From assembly GCA_016199015.1 (NCBI GenBank), contig JACQHN010000446.1:1-6812 (forward strand): DNA of 6,812 bases, written 5' to 3'. The translations under genes were made by a program, and so were the position numbers. The DNA is from Nitrospira defluvii (lineage in GTDB: Bacteria > Nitrospirota > Nitrospiria > Nitrospirales > Nitrospiraceae). Each line of letters opens with the position of its first letter. The stretch's first letter is position 1. The notes under the pieces were generated by a model. It worked only from the letters and a program-made list of their open reading frames with translations. It did no database searches and was not told the origin of the DNA. This document shows positions 1 to 6,054 of the stretch, one piece after another.

Positions 1-1
1 C

Positions 2-586
2 CGCGTGGCAGCTCGACTGGGACAACGCGACGAGGCGCGTGACTCGTTCGGTCAGGCCGTCACGATCTTTAAGCGTGTCAAAGACGCACGAGGGTGGAAC
101 GAGGCCCTGGTTCAGCTGGGACTGCTGCAGGTAAATGATGGACCTGCCGAAGCAGGCCTGTCTTCACTGCAACAGGCGAGGCAAGATGCCCGTACCCGTC
201 AGGATGTGGAGCAGCAACTCGTGGCAATCCTAGCGCTGGGGGATGCCCACTGGCTGTTGGATCGAACTACCGACGCTCGTACATATTATGGTGATGGCCT
301 CCAGCTGGCCGAAGCGGAACACCACGTGCCGTTCGAAGCCAAGCTGCGGCTCCGGCTCGCACAGCTCGACAGTGCCGACGGGCAGCTGAACGAAGGAATC
401 GCGTTGGGAAGACGTGCGCTCTTGCTCTCGCAAACCTTGCACGACAACGTCGCTGAGGCCGCAGCCTGGTCGCTCTTGGCCGACCTCTATCGAAAGATGG
501 AACGTGAGAGCGAGGCGGAGGAAGCGGACAAGCGCGCGTTGGCGATTTATCGTAGCCGGGAGATCCTGGTGCATGGCGCCCGTTAG
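2..586 (+). CDS. TPR-repeat protein, C-terminal part (5' end outside the window)
   Basis: The reading frame is open from the left edge to a TAG at 584-586, and a possible GTG at 5 has no visible ribosome binding site, so the gene very likely begins upstream. About 194 residues are visible. They are almost wholly helical and fall into helix-turn-helix pairs about 37-40 residues apart. Counting from the GTG, these cover roughly residues 1-25 (partial), 31-63, 70-106, 111-145 and 150-184. Small residues (Ala, Gly, Leu) sit at TPR packing positions, as in the stretches EALVQLGLLQ, AILALGDAHW and WSLLADLYRK. The long repeat period fits TPR_12-type repeats, which usually act as protein-protein scaffolds. 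There is no catalytic or membrane segment here; an N-terminal effector domain could lie outside the window. The repeat class is secure, the function unknown. Confidence 0.8.
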   Translation, partial: RVAARLGQRDEARDSFGQAVTIFKRVKDARGWNEALVQLGLLQVNDGPAEAGLSSLQQARQDARTRQDVEQQLVAILALGDAHWLLDRTTDARTYYGDGLQLAEAEHHVPFEAKLRLRLAQLDSADGQLNEGIALGRRALLLSQTLHDNVAEAAAWSLLADLYRKMERESEAEEADKRALAIYRSREILVHGAR

Positions 587-611
587 CAGGGTGTCGAACA
601 TGCCCGCCAGC
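587..611 (+). repeat. Degenerate copy of a dispersed 25-nt repeat, abutting the stop codon
   Basis: This 25-nt stretch begins on the base after the TPR gene's TAG. It aligns without gaps to 6778-6802, which also begins on the base after a TAG, with 20 of 25 positions identical. Shared blocks include TAGCAGG (counting the stop) and CCGCCAGC. The sequence at 6778 resembles a repeat I remember from Nitrospira intergenic regions, and this copy would be the more decayed one. The alignment is seen directly; the family assignment is memory. Confidence 0.5.
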
Positions 612-618
612 GAGGGGA

Positions 619-740
619 ATAAGAGCTGATGGCTTATAGCTTATGCAGCTTATGGCAAGAGCGTGAAGCGTCTCTCGTTCCGGTCGCTGAGCCTCTGACT
701 CCTGACTATCAGCCATCGGCTATTGGCCATTAGCTCTTAT
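619..740. repeat. MITE-like imperfect inverted repeat between convergent genes
   Basis: Positions 619-640 are the reverse complement of 719-740 at 19 of 22 positions, with 78 nt between the arms. The outer nine bases (ATAAGAGCT) and a following ATGGC match perfectly. Inside are short direct repeats: AGCTTATG at 638-645 and 647-654, and CTGACT at 695-700 and 702-707. No open frame of note is present, and the base composition is more AT-rich than in the flanking genes. Lying between the TPR gene and the converging MFS gene, it could act as a two-way transcription barrier. A non-autonomous mobile element or a REP-like repeat are equally possible. There is no obvious target-site duplication. Confidence 0.55.
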
Positions 741-760
741 CTACCGGCGAACGACGAGCG

Positions 761-783
761 AAAAGGACGGCCATTTGGCCCGT
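761..783 (-). terminator. Intrinsic terminator of the MFS transporter gene
   Basis: Read on the minus strand just after the stop codon, the sequence folds as ACGGGCC, loop AAAT, then GGCCGT. That is a six-pair GC-rich stem with one bulged G, followed by CC and TTTT. The hairpin begins four bases after the TAG at 788-790. The T tract is short, so termination may be partial. Confidence 0.5.
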
Positions 784-787
784 GAGC

Positions 788-2017
788 CTACCGGGCTGCT
801 CTCGTCGCTCGCCCTGCTACTACCATCGCCACCAGCAACAGCACCGTCGAGAGCAGATAGGGCGCGCCGGGAAGGTGCCAGTCGGCCTGCGGGCCGATGA
901 AGGCGGCGAAGGTTTGTGTAAATAGACTCGGGCCAATCAAACCGGCGATACCGGTCAGGCTCGCAATCGCGCCCTGCAGTTGTCCCTGTTCGGACGAACT
1001 TACGCGGCGCGTCATGAAGACTTGTGCAGATGGACCGGCAAGCCCCCAGAAAGCCATCACCGGAATGCCGAGACAATAGAGGGCCGGCGTAGGCGCAAGG
1101 CCATAAATGGCAAAGCCGGCCGCCCCGCAGAAAAACCCCGTGAGCATGGTGCGGCGCTCGCCCAATCGCGCCGTGATCGGCTTCACCAACGTGCCTTGAA
1201 CGATCATGGCACAGACCCCGACCGCCGCGAGCGTAAACCCCACGGCCGACGGGCCCCAGCCATAACGATAGCCTAAGTACAGCACGGCGACGCTGGGCAA
1301 GACGACATGCGCCAGGTTCATCAGAAAGTTGGCCGTCGCCAGCCCGAAGAGTTCATGGTGTGAGCGCAGCAAAATCAACGACCCCAGGGGGTTGGCCCGC
1401 CTCCACCTGAACGGCGCCCGCTTCTCATGGGGGAGCGACTCCGGCAGCACAAAGAATCCATAAGAAGCATTGAGCAGACTGGTCGCCGCCGCGCCCCAAA
1501 AAGGCCAGCGCGGATCGATGGCGCCCAAGAGCCCGCCCACCGCGGGACCCAGAACAAACCCCAACCCAAAGGCCGCCCCCATCATGCCGAACGCCCCGGC
1601 CCGTTTCTCCGGTGAGGTGACGTCTGCGATGTAGGCGCCGGCCGTGCTGAAACTCGATGACGCGATTCCGGAAATGACGCGACCCGCAAAGAGCCACGCC
1701 AGGTTGGGAGCCAGGGCCATGAGAATGAAATCGAGACCGAGACCGACGTTGGAGAGGAGCACCACCGGCCGTCGACCGAAGCGATCGGACAGCGCGCCTT
1801 GAATCGGCGAACAGACGAATTGCATCAAGGCCCAAGCCGTGCCCATGAGGCCATAGATCTCCGCCGCCTGCGCCGTGTCACCGCCTAAAAATTCCTCGAC
1901 GAGCTTGGGCAGAACGGGAATGATAATCCCAAACGACAACATGTCGAGGGCGACGGTGACGAGAATGAAGAAGACCGCCGCTTGGCGCGGTTCAGCAGAT
2001 ACAGGAGATGGGCTCAT
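788..2017 (-). CDS. MFS drug/H+ antiporter, Tet-like DHA1 family
   Basis: A 409-residue inner-membrane transporter, the usual length for 12-helix TetA-type exporters. From the chosen start, helix 1 carries the Asp25 of the LDMLSFGIIIPVLP segment. Motif A between helices 2 and 3 reads GALSDRFGRRP (residues 74-84). The antiporter motif C in helix 5 reads GFVLGPAVGG (153-162). An EQGQLQG segment (343-349), typical of Tet relatives, precedes helix 11. These features indicate proton-coupled efflux of a small molecule; homology does not prove tetracycline as substrate. In-frame starts exist at GTG 2056, ATG 2029 and ATG 2017. I chose 2017 because AGGA lies about 11 nt upstream and the protein then starts close to helix 1; 2029 is a real alternative. 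The gene is divergent from the broken permease and ends at its own hairpin. No regulator gene is adjacent. Confidence 0.88.
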   Translation of the reverse strand: MSPSPVSAEPRQAAVFFILVTVALDMLSFGIIIPVLPKLVEEFLGGDTAQAAEIYGLMGTAWALMQFVCSPIQGALSDRFGRRPVVLLSNVGLGLDFILMALAPNLAWLFAGRVISGIASSSFSTAGAYIADVTSPEKRAGAFGMMGAAFGLGFVLGPAVGGLLGAIDPRWPFWGAAATSLLNASYGFFVLPESLPHEKRAPFRWRRANPLGSLILLRSHHELFGLATANFLMNLAHVVLPSVAVLYLGYRYGWGPSAVGFTLAAVGVCAMIVQGTLVKPITARLGERRTMLTGFFCGAAGFAIYGLAPTPALYCLGIPVMAFWGLAGPSAQVFMTRRVSSSEQGQLQGAIASLTGIAGLIGPSLFTQTFAAFIGPQADWHLPGAPYLLSTVLLLVAMVVAGRATRAAR

Positions 2018-2130
2018 GGGATGAGCCATCCTAGCAGGCTCACACAGCGAGCGCACACAAAAAGCCAGGAAGGTCCGTCGACGATGGCAGCGGCTCCTGC
2101 TGCGATCGAATTTCTGCTACCCTCCCGACA

Positions 2131-2997
2131 ATGTCCGGCACGCTGCAAGCCTTCATCGCCATATTCTTTCTCGGCGCAATGCTCCGCTCATTCGGCCTGC
2201 TCGGAAAAATCCACGCGGAACGGCTGGCCTCTGTGGTGTTTTCGATCAGCCTTCCGGCAACCATCCTGGTGTCCCTGGATCGCATGGCGTTTGCGCCCAC
2301 GGCCTGGAAACTGCCGCTGGCCGCCTGCTGGAGCTTCCCCGCACCACCCAAGGCGGATTTTTGCTGGCCACCGGCTGCATCAATTCCGTGTACTTCGCCT
2401 ATCCCGTCGTTCTCGCGACGCTGGGCGATCAGGGACTGGCGCAGGCCATTCTCTTCGATTTAGGCCAAACGACACTGACGCTCACGGTGATATACGGCCT
2501 GGCGCTGTGGCACGGGGCCGGGGCCTCAACCCCACGGTCAATTCTGATGCGCTTCTTGTCTTCTCCACCGCTCTGGGCACTCTGCGGCAGCCTTACCCTC
2601 ACCATCTTGGGTCTCCATCTTCCCGCTTGGCTGCGCGGAGGACTCATCCCTATTCATCTCACCACACCCCCCCCTGGCGAGTCTCGTCTTGGGTCTGTCG
2701 ATCAGTTTCTCCGTGCTGCGCCGCACACTGGCCCTCGCGCTGCTGGGTGTGGCGGTACGTATGGGCGGAGGGCTGCTCCTCGGGTTTGCCGTCGCCTGGT
2801 TGTTGAACCTCAGCGGGATGGAGCGGGCAATTGTGGTGCTCGTCTCCGCCATGCCAGCCGCTGTTACCGCCGTCATCTTCGCGACGGAAACCGTGCTGGA
2901 CGAGGACCTGGTGACGTCCATCGTGGCGCTGTCCATTTGTGTGGGCGTCGGATTACTTCCTTGGTTGCCGCGACTCACTCTATTGCTTCTGGGGTAA
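2131..2997 (+). pseudogene. AEC-family (auxin efflux carrier) permease, broken by two frameshifts
   Basis: Three frame segments join into one AEC-type permease of about 288 residues. The first runs from ATG 2131 to about 2318 and carries helices 1-2 (IAIFFLGAMLRSFGLLGKI, then VVFSISLPATILVSLD). The second, in another frame, spans about 2322-2673 and includes LLATGCINSVYFAYPVVLA. The third returns to the first frame from 2674 to the TAA at 2995-2997 and ends with family-like helices (VLVSAMPAAVTAVIFA). At the first junction KLPLAA runs almost straight into LLELPRTTQGG, leaving most of helix 3 missing, so several tens of bases (3n+1) were probably deleted. At the second, C8 at 2667-2674 would have to be C7. 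Intact members have 10 helices and about 300-320 residues and export organic anions. There is no Shine-Dalgarno; TGCTACCCT at 2115-2123 could be an extended -10 for a leaderless mRNA. A weak 4-bp stem followed by TTTT lies at 2999-3015. Confidence 0.8.
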
Positions 2998-3014
2998 CAG
3001 ACCACCGTCTCTTT

Positions 3015-4238
3015 TCACTCCTTGGATGCGTCAGGGGTTCGCACATGCTCCGGTCGAAACCCGATCCCGATGAGACGGGCAGGAATGCGCTGTAGGAAGG
3101 AGAACCGGGCCAATAGGCGCAACGGCAGCGGCGGAGTCAGCGGTCCCGATTCGCCCAACACAGGCTGAATGACGCGATTCTGTATCAGCAGCTGAACCCG
3201 TTGCGTCATCCGGGTCGGCCAATCACGCCGCTGCTGCACAAGGCGGAAGTCGTCGGGCACCAACCGCCCCTCACGCAGCGGAGCGGCCAATAAATTGGCC
3301 GCCGCGACCGCATCTTGAATGGCGAGGTTGATCCCCACCCCGCCGACCGGCGACATGGCATGCGCCGCATCACCGAGACAGAGCAGGCCCGGCCGCGACC
3401 ACTGCTGCAACCGATCGACCTGCACCGTGAGCAACTTGATCGACTCCCAATCCCGCAGTTCACCGACCCGATCGGCTGCGAAGGGCGCAAGCTGCGCCAC
3501 GCTGTCGCGGAACGCCGCCAACCCTTTCGTCTGGAACTGATCCCGCGTGCCTTTGGCGATGACAAAGCCGCACTGCCAATAGTCGCCTCGATTCAGCATG
3601 ATAAAGATCTTCCCGCGCTCGAACCGGCCGATCGGATCCGCCCGATCACGTGATTGCCGCGAGAGCCGGAACCACAACACATCCATCGGCGCCCCGAATT
3701 CCTCCACCACCAAGCCGGCTTTGCTGCGCACGACGGAATGTCGGCCATCCGCGCCAATGACCAGATCGGCATGCACCTCCAACGGACCCTCCGGTGTCAA
3801 GGCTCGAATCCCGACAACATGGCCTCCCTCTTCGATCAGACCAATTACCTCGGCCTGCATCCGTAGTTGGAACGTCGGATAGCGAGCGCCTTCCCTCGCG
3901 AGAAAGGCAAGAAAGTCCCACTGTGGGATGAACACCACAAACCGGCACCGCGTGGAGAGAAACGAAAAATCCGCGACCGTGAATCTCAGATCTCCGAACT
4001 GCGCATTGATGCGCGAGACTTTCTGATGAGGCAAAAGGAGAAATCGCTCCAGCAGGCCGAGTTCAGAGAGCACTTCGAGCGTGGAGGGATGGATCGTATC
4101 GCCGCGGAAGTCACGGAGAAAGTCGGCATGTTTCTCCAGCACCAGCACGTCGATCCCGGCGCGGGCGAGCAGCAAGCCCACCATCATCCCGGCGGGCCCA
4201 CCGCCGGCAATACAGCAACGCGTCGAGAGGGTCCTCAT
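3015..4238 (-). CDS. FAD-dependent monooxygenase, PHBH/UbiH fold
   Basis: A complete 407-residue flavoprotein, the normal length for single-component class A flavin monooxygenases. The N-terminal Rossmann motif is GGGPAG (residues 12-17), with Glu35 ending the second strand in position for the FAD ribose. The DG motif sits in VIGADGRHSVVR (160-171; Asp164-Gly165). The GD motif that binds FAD pyrophosphate lies in LCLGDAAHAMSPVGG (286-300; Gly289-Asp290). Such enzymes use NAD(P)H and O2 to hydroxylate aromatic or similar rings. The LRDFRGDTIHPSTLEVL stretch (41-57) recalls a subgroup annotated only as FAD-dependent oxidoreductase, so the substrate is unknown. Start ATG 4238 has an excellent AGGAGGG seven bases upstream. 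It has no pathway partners: it converges on the broken permease and is divergent from the small membrane protein. Ubiquinone hydroxylase or a halogenase-like enzyme is a less likely alternative. Confidence 0.88.
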   Translation of the reverse strand: MRTLSTRCCIAGGGPAGMMVGLLLARAGIDVLVLEKHADFLRDFRGDTIHPSTLEVLSELGLLERFLLLPHQKVSRINAQFGDLRFTVADFSFLSTRCRFVVFIPQWDFLAFLAREGARYPTFQLRMQAEVIGLIEEGGHVVGIRALTPEGPLEVHADLVIGADGRHSVVRSKAGLVVEEFGAPMDVLWFRLSRQSRDRADPIGRFERGKIFIMLNRGDYWQCGFVIAKGTRDQFQTKGLAAFRDSVAQLAPFAADRVGELRDWESIKLLTVQVDRLQQWSRPGLLCLGDAAHAMSPVGGVGINLAIQDAVAAANLLAAPLREGRLVPDDFRLVQQRRDWPTRMTQRVQLLIQNRVIQPVLGESGPLTPPLPLRLLARFSFLQRIPARLIGIGFRPEHVRTPDASKE

Positions 4239-4541
4239 CGCCGTGCCCTCCTCATAGCCGGGAAGTTACTGCTGGAGGCTGAGCCTGTCAACGAGTGAAT
4301 CTACCGAGCCTCATTGGTCTCTTCTCTTGGTCCTCAAGTGTGGGGACTGCGTCACGCTTTGTGAGGTTTTTGCGACGGTAACAATCTGCCTAGGGTGGTG
4401 TGACGGCCGGCAAGACTCCTCACCAGCCGTCACATGTGGGATTGGCCAGGCATTTTGCTGCTTGCTGCGCCGATCTTTGGCGGGCAGGATTTAGGTATGG
4501 CGTTTGCTTTGTACTTGGTCAGACAAAGAGGAGGGATAGTC
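4239..4541. other. 303-bp gap between divergent genes
   Basis: No convincing gene is seen upstream of the strong ribosome binding site at 4530-4535. The left end holds the Shine-Dalgarno of the FAD monooxygenase. The middle is relatively AT-rich (around 4310-4385), as expected for divergent promoters, but I find no hexamer pair with good spacing; TTGCGA (4370-4375) and TAGGGT (4391-4396) are only 15 bp apart. The inverted repeat at 4399-4434 is listed separately. The frame of the following small gene is open back to an ATG at 4434, but that start has no ribosome binding site. Confidence 0.5.
4399..4434. repeat. Perfect 9-bp inverted repeat upstream of the small membrane protein gene
   Basis: TGTGACGGC (4399-4407) and GCCGTCACA (4426-4434) are exact reverse complements with an 18-nt spacer. 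The arms are too far apart for a simple dimeric repressor site in one helical turn, but would suit two half-sites on the same DNA face or an RNA hairpin in the leader. No T tract follows on either strand, which argues against a terminator. It begins about 140 bp before the ATG at 4542. Confidence 0.5.
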
Positions 4542-4670
4542 ATGCACGACCCCGCGCTCTGGGCAAGTTGGTATGTCTGGCTGCTGGCCTTTCCGGCATT
4601 GATCATCGCCACCCTCATTCGCGACTGGCTCGGACGTCGGCGCCTCGTGCGATTGCGGAAGCGGCCTTAG
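4542..4670 (+). CDS. Small single-span membrane protein, 42 residues, unknown function
   Basis: I do not recognise this family. The ATG at 4542 follows AGGAGGG with a six-base gap, one of the best ribosome binding sites in the window, and the frame closes at TAG 4668-4670. The protein has a short N-terminus (MHDPALW) and one hydrophobic, Trp-rich helix around residues 7-26 (WASWYVWLLAFPALIIATLI). The last 16 residues contain eight Arg or Lys. By the positive-inside rule the tail should face the cytoplasm. The same frame is open upstream to an ATG at 4434, which would give 78 residues with a second hydrophobic segment. That start lacks a ribosome binding site and sits in the inverted repeat, so I prefer 4542. 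Such peptides often modulate a larger membrane complex, but nothing nearby names a partner. It is divergent from the FAD monooxygenase and converges on the Nudix gene. Confidence 0.55.
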   Translation: MHDPALWASWYVWLLAFPALIIATLIRDWLGRRRLVRLRKRP

Positions 4671-4774
4671 CACTTCGGGTGGCCGCCTTTCCGTGCAGTT
4701 TCCTCACGCGCGACCCTGTCGCCTGCCGACCTTAATAACCAAAAATTCCAACTGGTTGATCAGGCTAAAATGAC

Positions 4775-5254
4775 CTACCCCTCGCCTGCTTTCTGCAACA
4801 GCTGCTGCAACTGATCCAAAAATCCTCGCTGCCCCGACTGTAGTTTCACGCGAGCCGTGGGCACATCGAACCAGGCCCCGCGATCGACTTCGGGGAACTC
4901 GCGAGTCTTGCCGGACTTGGGCGGCCATTCCAACGCGAAGGTGTTGCTTCTCACCGCTGCCGCATCGACGTCGCCTTCCACCGCCCAGGCTGAGATCACT
5001 TTCCCGCTCGTTTGCTTCAGCGCGGTCAGGGGATGAAACGCCCCCTCGACTTCAAAGCCGGTTTCCTCATGAAACTCGCGCTTGGCCGTGGTGAGCGGAT
5101 CTGCGCCGGCCTCGTACTCACCCTTCGGGATCGACCAGGCTCCCTCATCCTTCTTGGCCCAGAACGGCCCACCGGGGTGGACGAGAAAGACCTCGACCAC
5201 CGCGCCACGCAGGCGGTAGAGCAAGATGCCCGCGCTCAATTTCTTCGAGCCCAT
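4775..5254 (-). CDS. Nudix hydrolase (COG4119-like NTP pyrophosphohydrolase)
   Basis: A 159-residue cytosolic enzyme of the Nudix fold, which cleaves nucleoside diphosphates linked to another group using Mg or Mn. The Nudix box spans residues 45-67 and ends with the metal-binding REFHEETGF (59-67). The lead-in HPGGPFWAKKDEGAWSIPKG and the late PEVDRGAWFD segment fit the subgroup I remember as COG4119. The substrate is not defined by sequence. Oddity: the conserved first Glu of the box (G-x5-E) is Ala51 here. The metal-binding Glu residues are intact, so activity is still likely. I chose ATG 5254, with AGGAGG eight bases upstream, over a TTG at 5275 that has no such site. A phased GATAC/GTATC array lies 68 bp upstream and could control it. 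It converges on the small membrane protein gene. Confidence 0.88.
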   Translation of the reverse strand: MGSKKLSAGILLYRLRGAVVEVFLVHPGGPFWAKKDEGAWSIPKGEYEAGADPLTTAKREFHEETGFEVEGAFHPLTALKQTSGKVISAWAVEGDVDAAAVRSNTFALEWPPKSGKTREFPEVDRGAWFDVPTARVKLQSGQRGFLDQLQQLLQKAGEG

Positions 5255-5321
5255 CTCTCCAGCCTCCTGATTCAAACAGCCGCACGCAGCAGTCTACCCT
5301 TATGCTCCGCATCTACGTAGC

Positions 5322-5359
5322 ATATCGGATGGGATACGAATCTGTATCTGATGCGATAC
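5322..5359. promoter_or_regulatory. Operator-like array: four alternating GATAC/GTATC half-sites at 11-bp steps
   Basis: ATATC (5322-5326), GATAC (5333-5337), GTATC (5344-5348) and GATAC (5355-5359) are separated by exactly six bases each, so starts fall every 11 bp and the orientation alternates. Put another way, a 15-mer of form TATC-n-GATG-n-GATAC occurs twice 22 bp apart (5323-5337 and 5345-5359), with 13 of 15 bases identical. Each copy is itself an inverted repeat. This is the geometry expected for two dimers of a helix-turn-helix regulator on one face of DNA. The nearest start is the Nudix gene, 68 bp away; the lipoprotein gene begins 216 bp away on the other side. The regulator is not in the window. 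Confidence 0.55.
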
Positions 5360-5509
5360 CTGCCCAAAGATGACGAACCTCGCCGTCGCTATGAACGAGC
5401 GTCCAAGCGATTGTTATTCCGCGCAGATGTACCGTCGGGTTTGTATGGCGCAAAGTTTGCCTCTTCTCACCCAGTAGAGAGACTACCCTATCGGATGCCG
5501 CCTCACGAT

Positions 5510-5537
5510 GGCCAGACCCTGGCCTTAATGTCTGGCC
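5510..5537 (+). repeat. Overlapping, mutually exclusive hairpins
   Basis: GGCCAGA (5510-5516) can pair with TCTGGCC at 5531-5537 (7 bp, 14-nt loop). Alternatively its first six bases can pair with CTGGCC at 5519-5524 (6 bp, 3-nt loop). Both cannot form at once. The element lies 39 bp before the lipoprotein ATG. No T tract or start codon is directly buried in either form, so a role in the mRNA leader is only a possibility. Confidence 0.35.
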
Positions 5538-5575
5538 TATTGTGACAAGGTCGATGGAGGAATGAAACGGAGGTC

Positions 5576-5986
5576 ATGACGCATGGTGTTTCATATAGCC
5601 CCCAGCCCCGCAACGTCCTGACAGTGACACAAGTATTCCTCGTTTGCATGATGGCTTCGTATGGATGTGTTCCCCCTCCTCCCCATCAATTCGTGCCCGG
5701 AGGGCCGCTCGGCGAAGCCGGACAAACCGCGCAGGGTCCTCGCCAAGCTAACGACGAGGAAGTGCGTGCCATGTTGGTGGAGTCTTCGCTTCGTTCGCAC
5801 AATCCCTCCGAGCGTATCGACTTGGACGCTCTGCTCAAACAAATCACCCAGACGACCAACTTCCGGCAGAAACAGCGCCTGGTGGATCGATATCACCATG
5901 CAGCCCTCCTTCTGCCGGAGGTCGAGCGGGATCGGGCGTTTCAACGGTTACGAGACGCAGCGGCGCCAGGCACGGTCACCAAGTGA
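5576..5986 (+). CDS. Probable small exported lipoprotein, unknown family
   Basis: A 136-residue protein with no recognised domain. Residues 15-30 form a hydrophobic stretch (LTVTQVFLVCMMASYG) followed by Cys31 and a proline-rich linker (VPPPPHQFVPGGP), the layout of a lipoprotein signal with Cys31 as the lipid anchor. The lipobox SYGC is imperfect, since Tyr is unusual at -2. After a flexible linker to about residue 58, the rest (59-130) is charged and helical, rich in Glu, Arg and Leu, and possibly a helical bundle. The start is not certain: GGAGG at 5569-5573 is only two bases before ATG 5576. A GTG at codon 17 would leave a shorter, cleaner signal peptide but has no ribosome binding site. 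The secreted-protein gene follows after 68 bp on the same strand, so the pair may share a transcript. A short 5-bp inverted repeat spans the stop codon (GTCAC at 5975, GTGAC at 5983). Confidence 0.6.
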   Translation: MTHGVSYSPQPRNVLTVTQVFLVCMMASYGCVPPPPHQFVPGGPLGEAGQTAQGPRQANDEEVRAMLVESSLRSHNPSERIDLDALLKQITQTTNFRQKQRLVDRYHHAALLLPEVERDRAFQRLRDAAAPGTVTK

Positions 5987-6054
5987 CAGGGTGCGGAGAA
6001 GCCGCCTCGTGCCATACTCGCGTTTTTCAGATCAGGGCAAGAAAGGAATGCACC

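Larger units (their letters stand above)
5255..5575. other. 321-bp gap, probably regulatory, with a doubtful 64-codon frame
   Basis: The gap lies between the divergent starts of the Nudix gene and the lipoprotein gene. Contents from left: the Nudix Shine-Dalgarno (5263-5268), the 8-bp palindrome CTACGTAG (5313-5320), the four-half-site array (5322-5359), a further TATCGGATG at 5489-5497 matching the first half of the array's first copy, and overlapping hairpins (5510-5537). A frame of 64 codons runs from ATG 5351 to TGA 5545. It has no ribosome binding site, its start lies inside the array, and its product resembles nothing I know, so I do not call it a gene. Confidence 0.45.

Noticed and set aside
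267..716. A 149-codon minus-strand frame opposite the TPR gene
   Set aside because: The translation is Arg/Ala/Pro-rich without structure, it runs through the inverted repeat, and the plus-strand TPR pattern explains the region.
788..2017. Calling the MFS gene a tetracycline resistance gene (tet)
   Set aside because: Family motifs match Tet-like DHA1 exporters generally; there is no tetR neighbour and substrate cannot be read from these motifs.
1982..2806. A 274-codon plus-strand frame overlapping the start of the MFS gene and most of the permease
   Set aside because: The product is rich in Arg, Pro, Ser and His with no domain, as expected from an off-frame reading of high-GC coding DNA.
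2361..3095. A long plus-strand frame (244 codons) through the permease region
   Set aside because: Only its first two thirds carries AEC sequence; after the C8 run it reads PPPGESRLGSV and then non-family, Arg-rich residues and runs into the 3' end of the opposite FAD monooxygenase gene. It is one frame segment of the broken permease.
3867..4298. A 143-codon plus-strand frame opposite the FAD monooxygenase
   Set aside because: It is the complement of clear flavoprotein motifs, has no recognisable domain and no ribosome binding site.
4400..4735. A 111-codon plus-strand frame overlapping the small membrane protein gene
   Set aside because: It competes with the frame that has the AGGAGGG-spaced ATG at 4542, starts inside the inverted repeat, and shows no coherent domain.
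4737..4757. A possible terminator between the small protein gene and the Nudix gene
   Set aside because: The only stem is five weak base pairs (AACCA/TGGTT) with an 11-nt loop, and the T run lies in the loop rather than after the stem.
5318..5362. A CRISPR-like repeat unit from the near-identical 15-mers
   Set aside because: Only two copies 22 bp apart with a 7-bp spacer and internal symmetry; this is operator geometry, not repeat-spacer geometry, and no cas genes are present.
5351..5545. A 64-codon plus-strand frame in the gap before the lipoprotein gene
   Set aside because: No ribosome binding site, start codon inside the phased array, hairpins at its 3' end, and no family resemblance; conservation in relatives would be needed to revive it.
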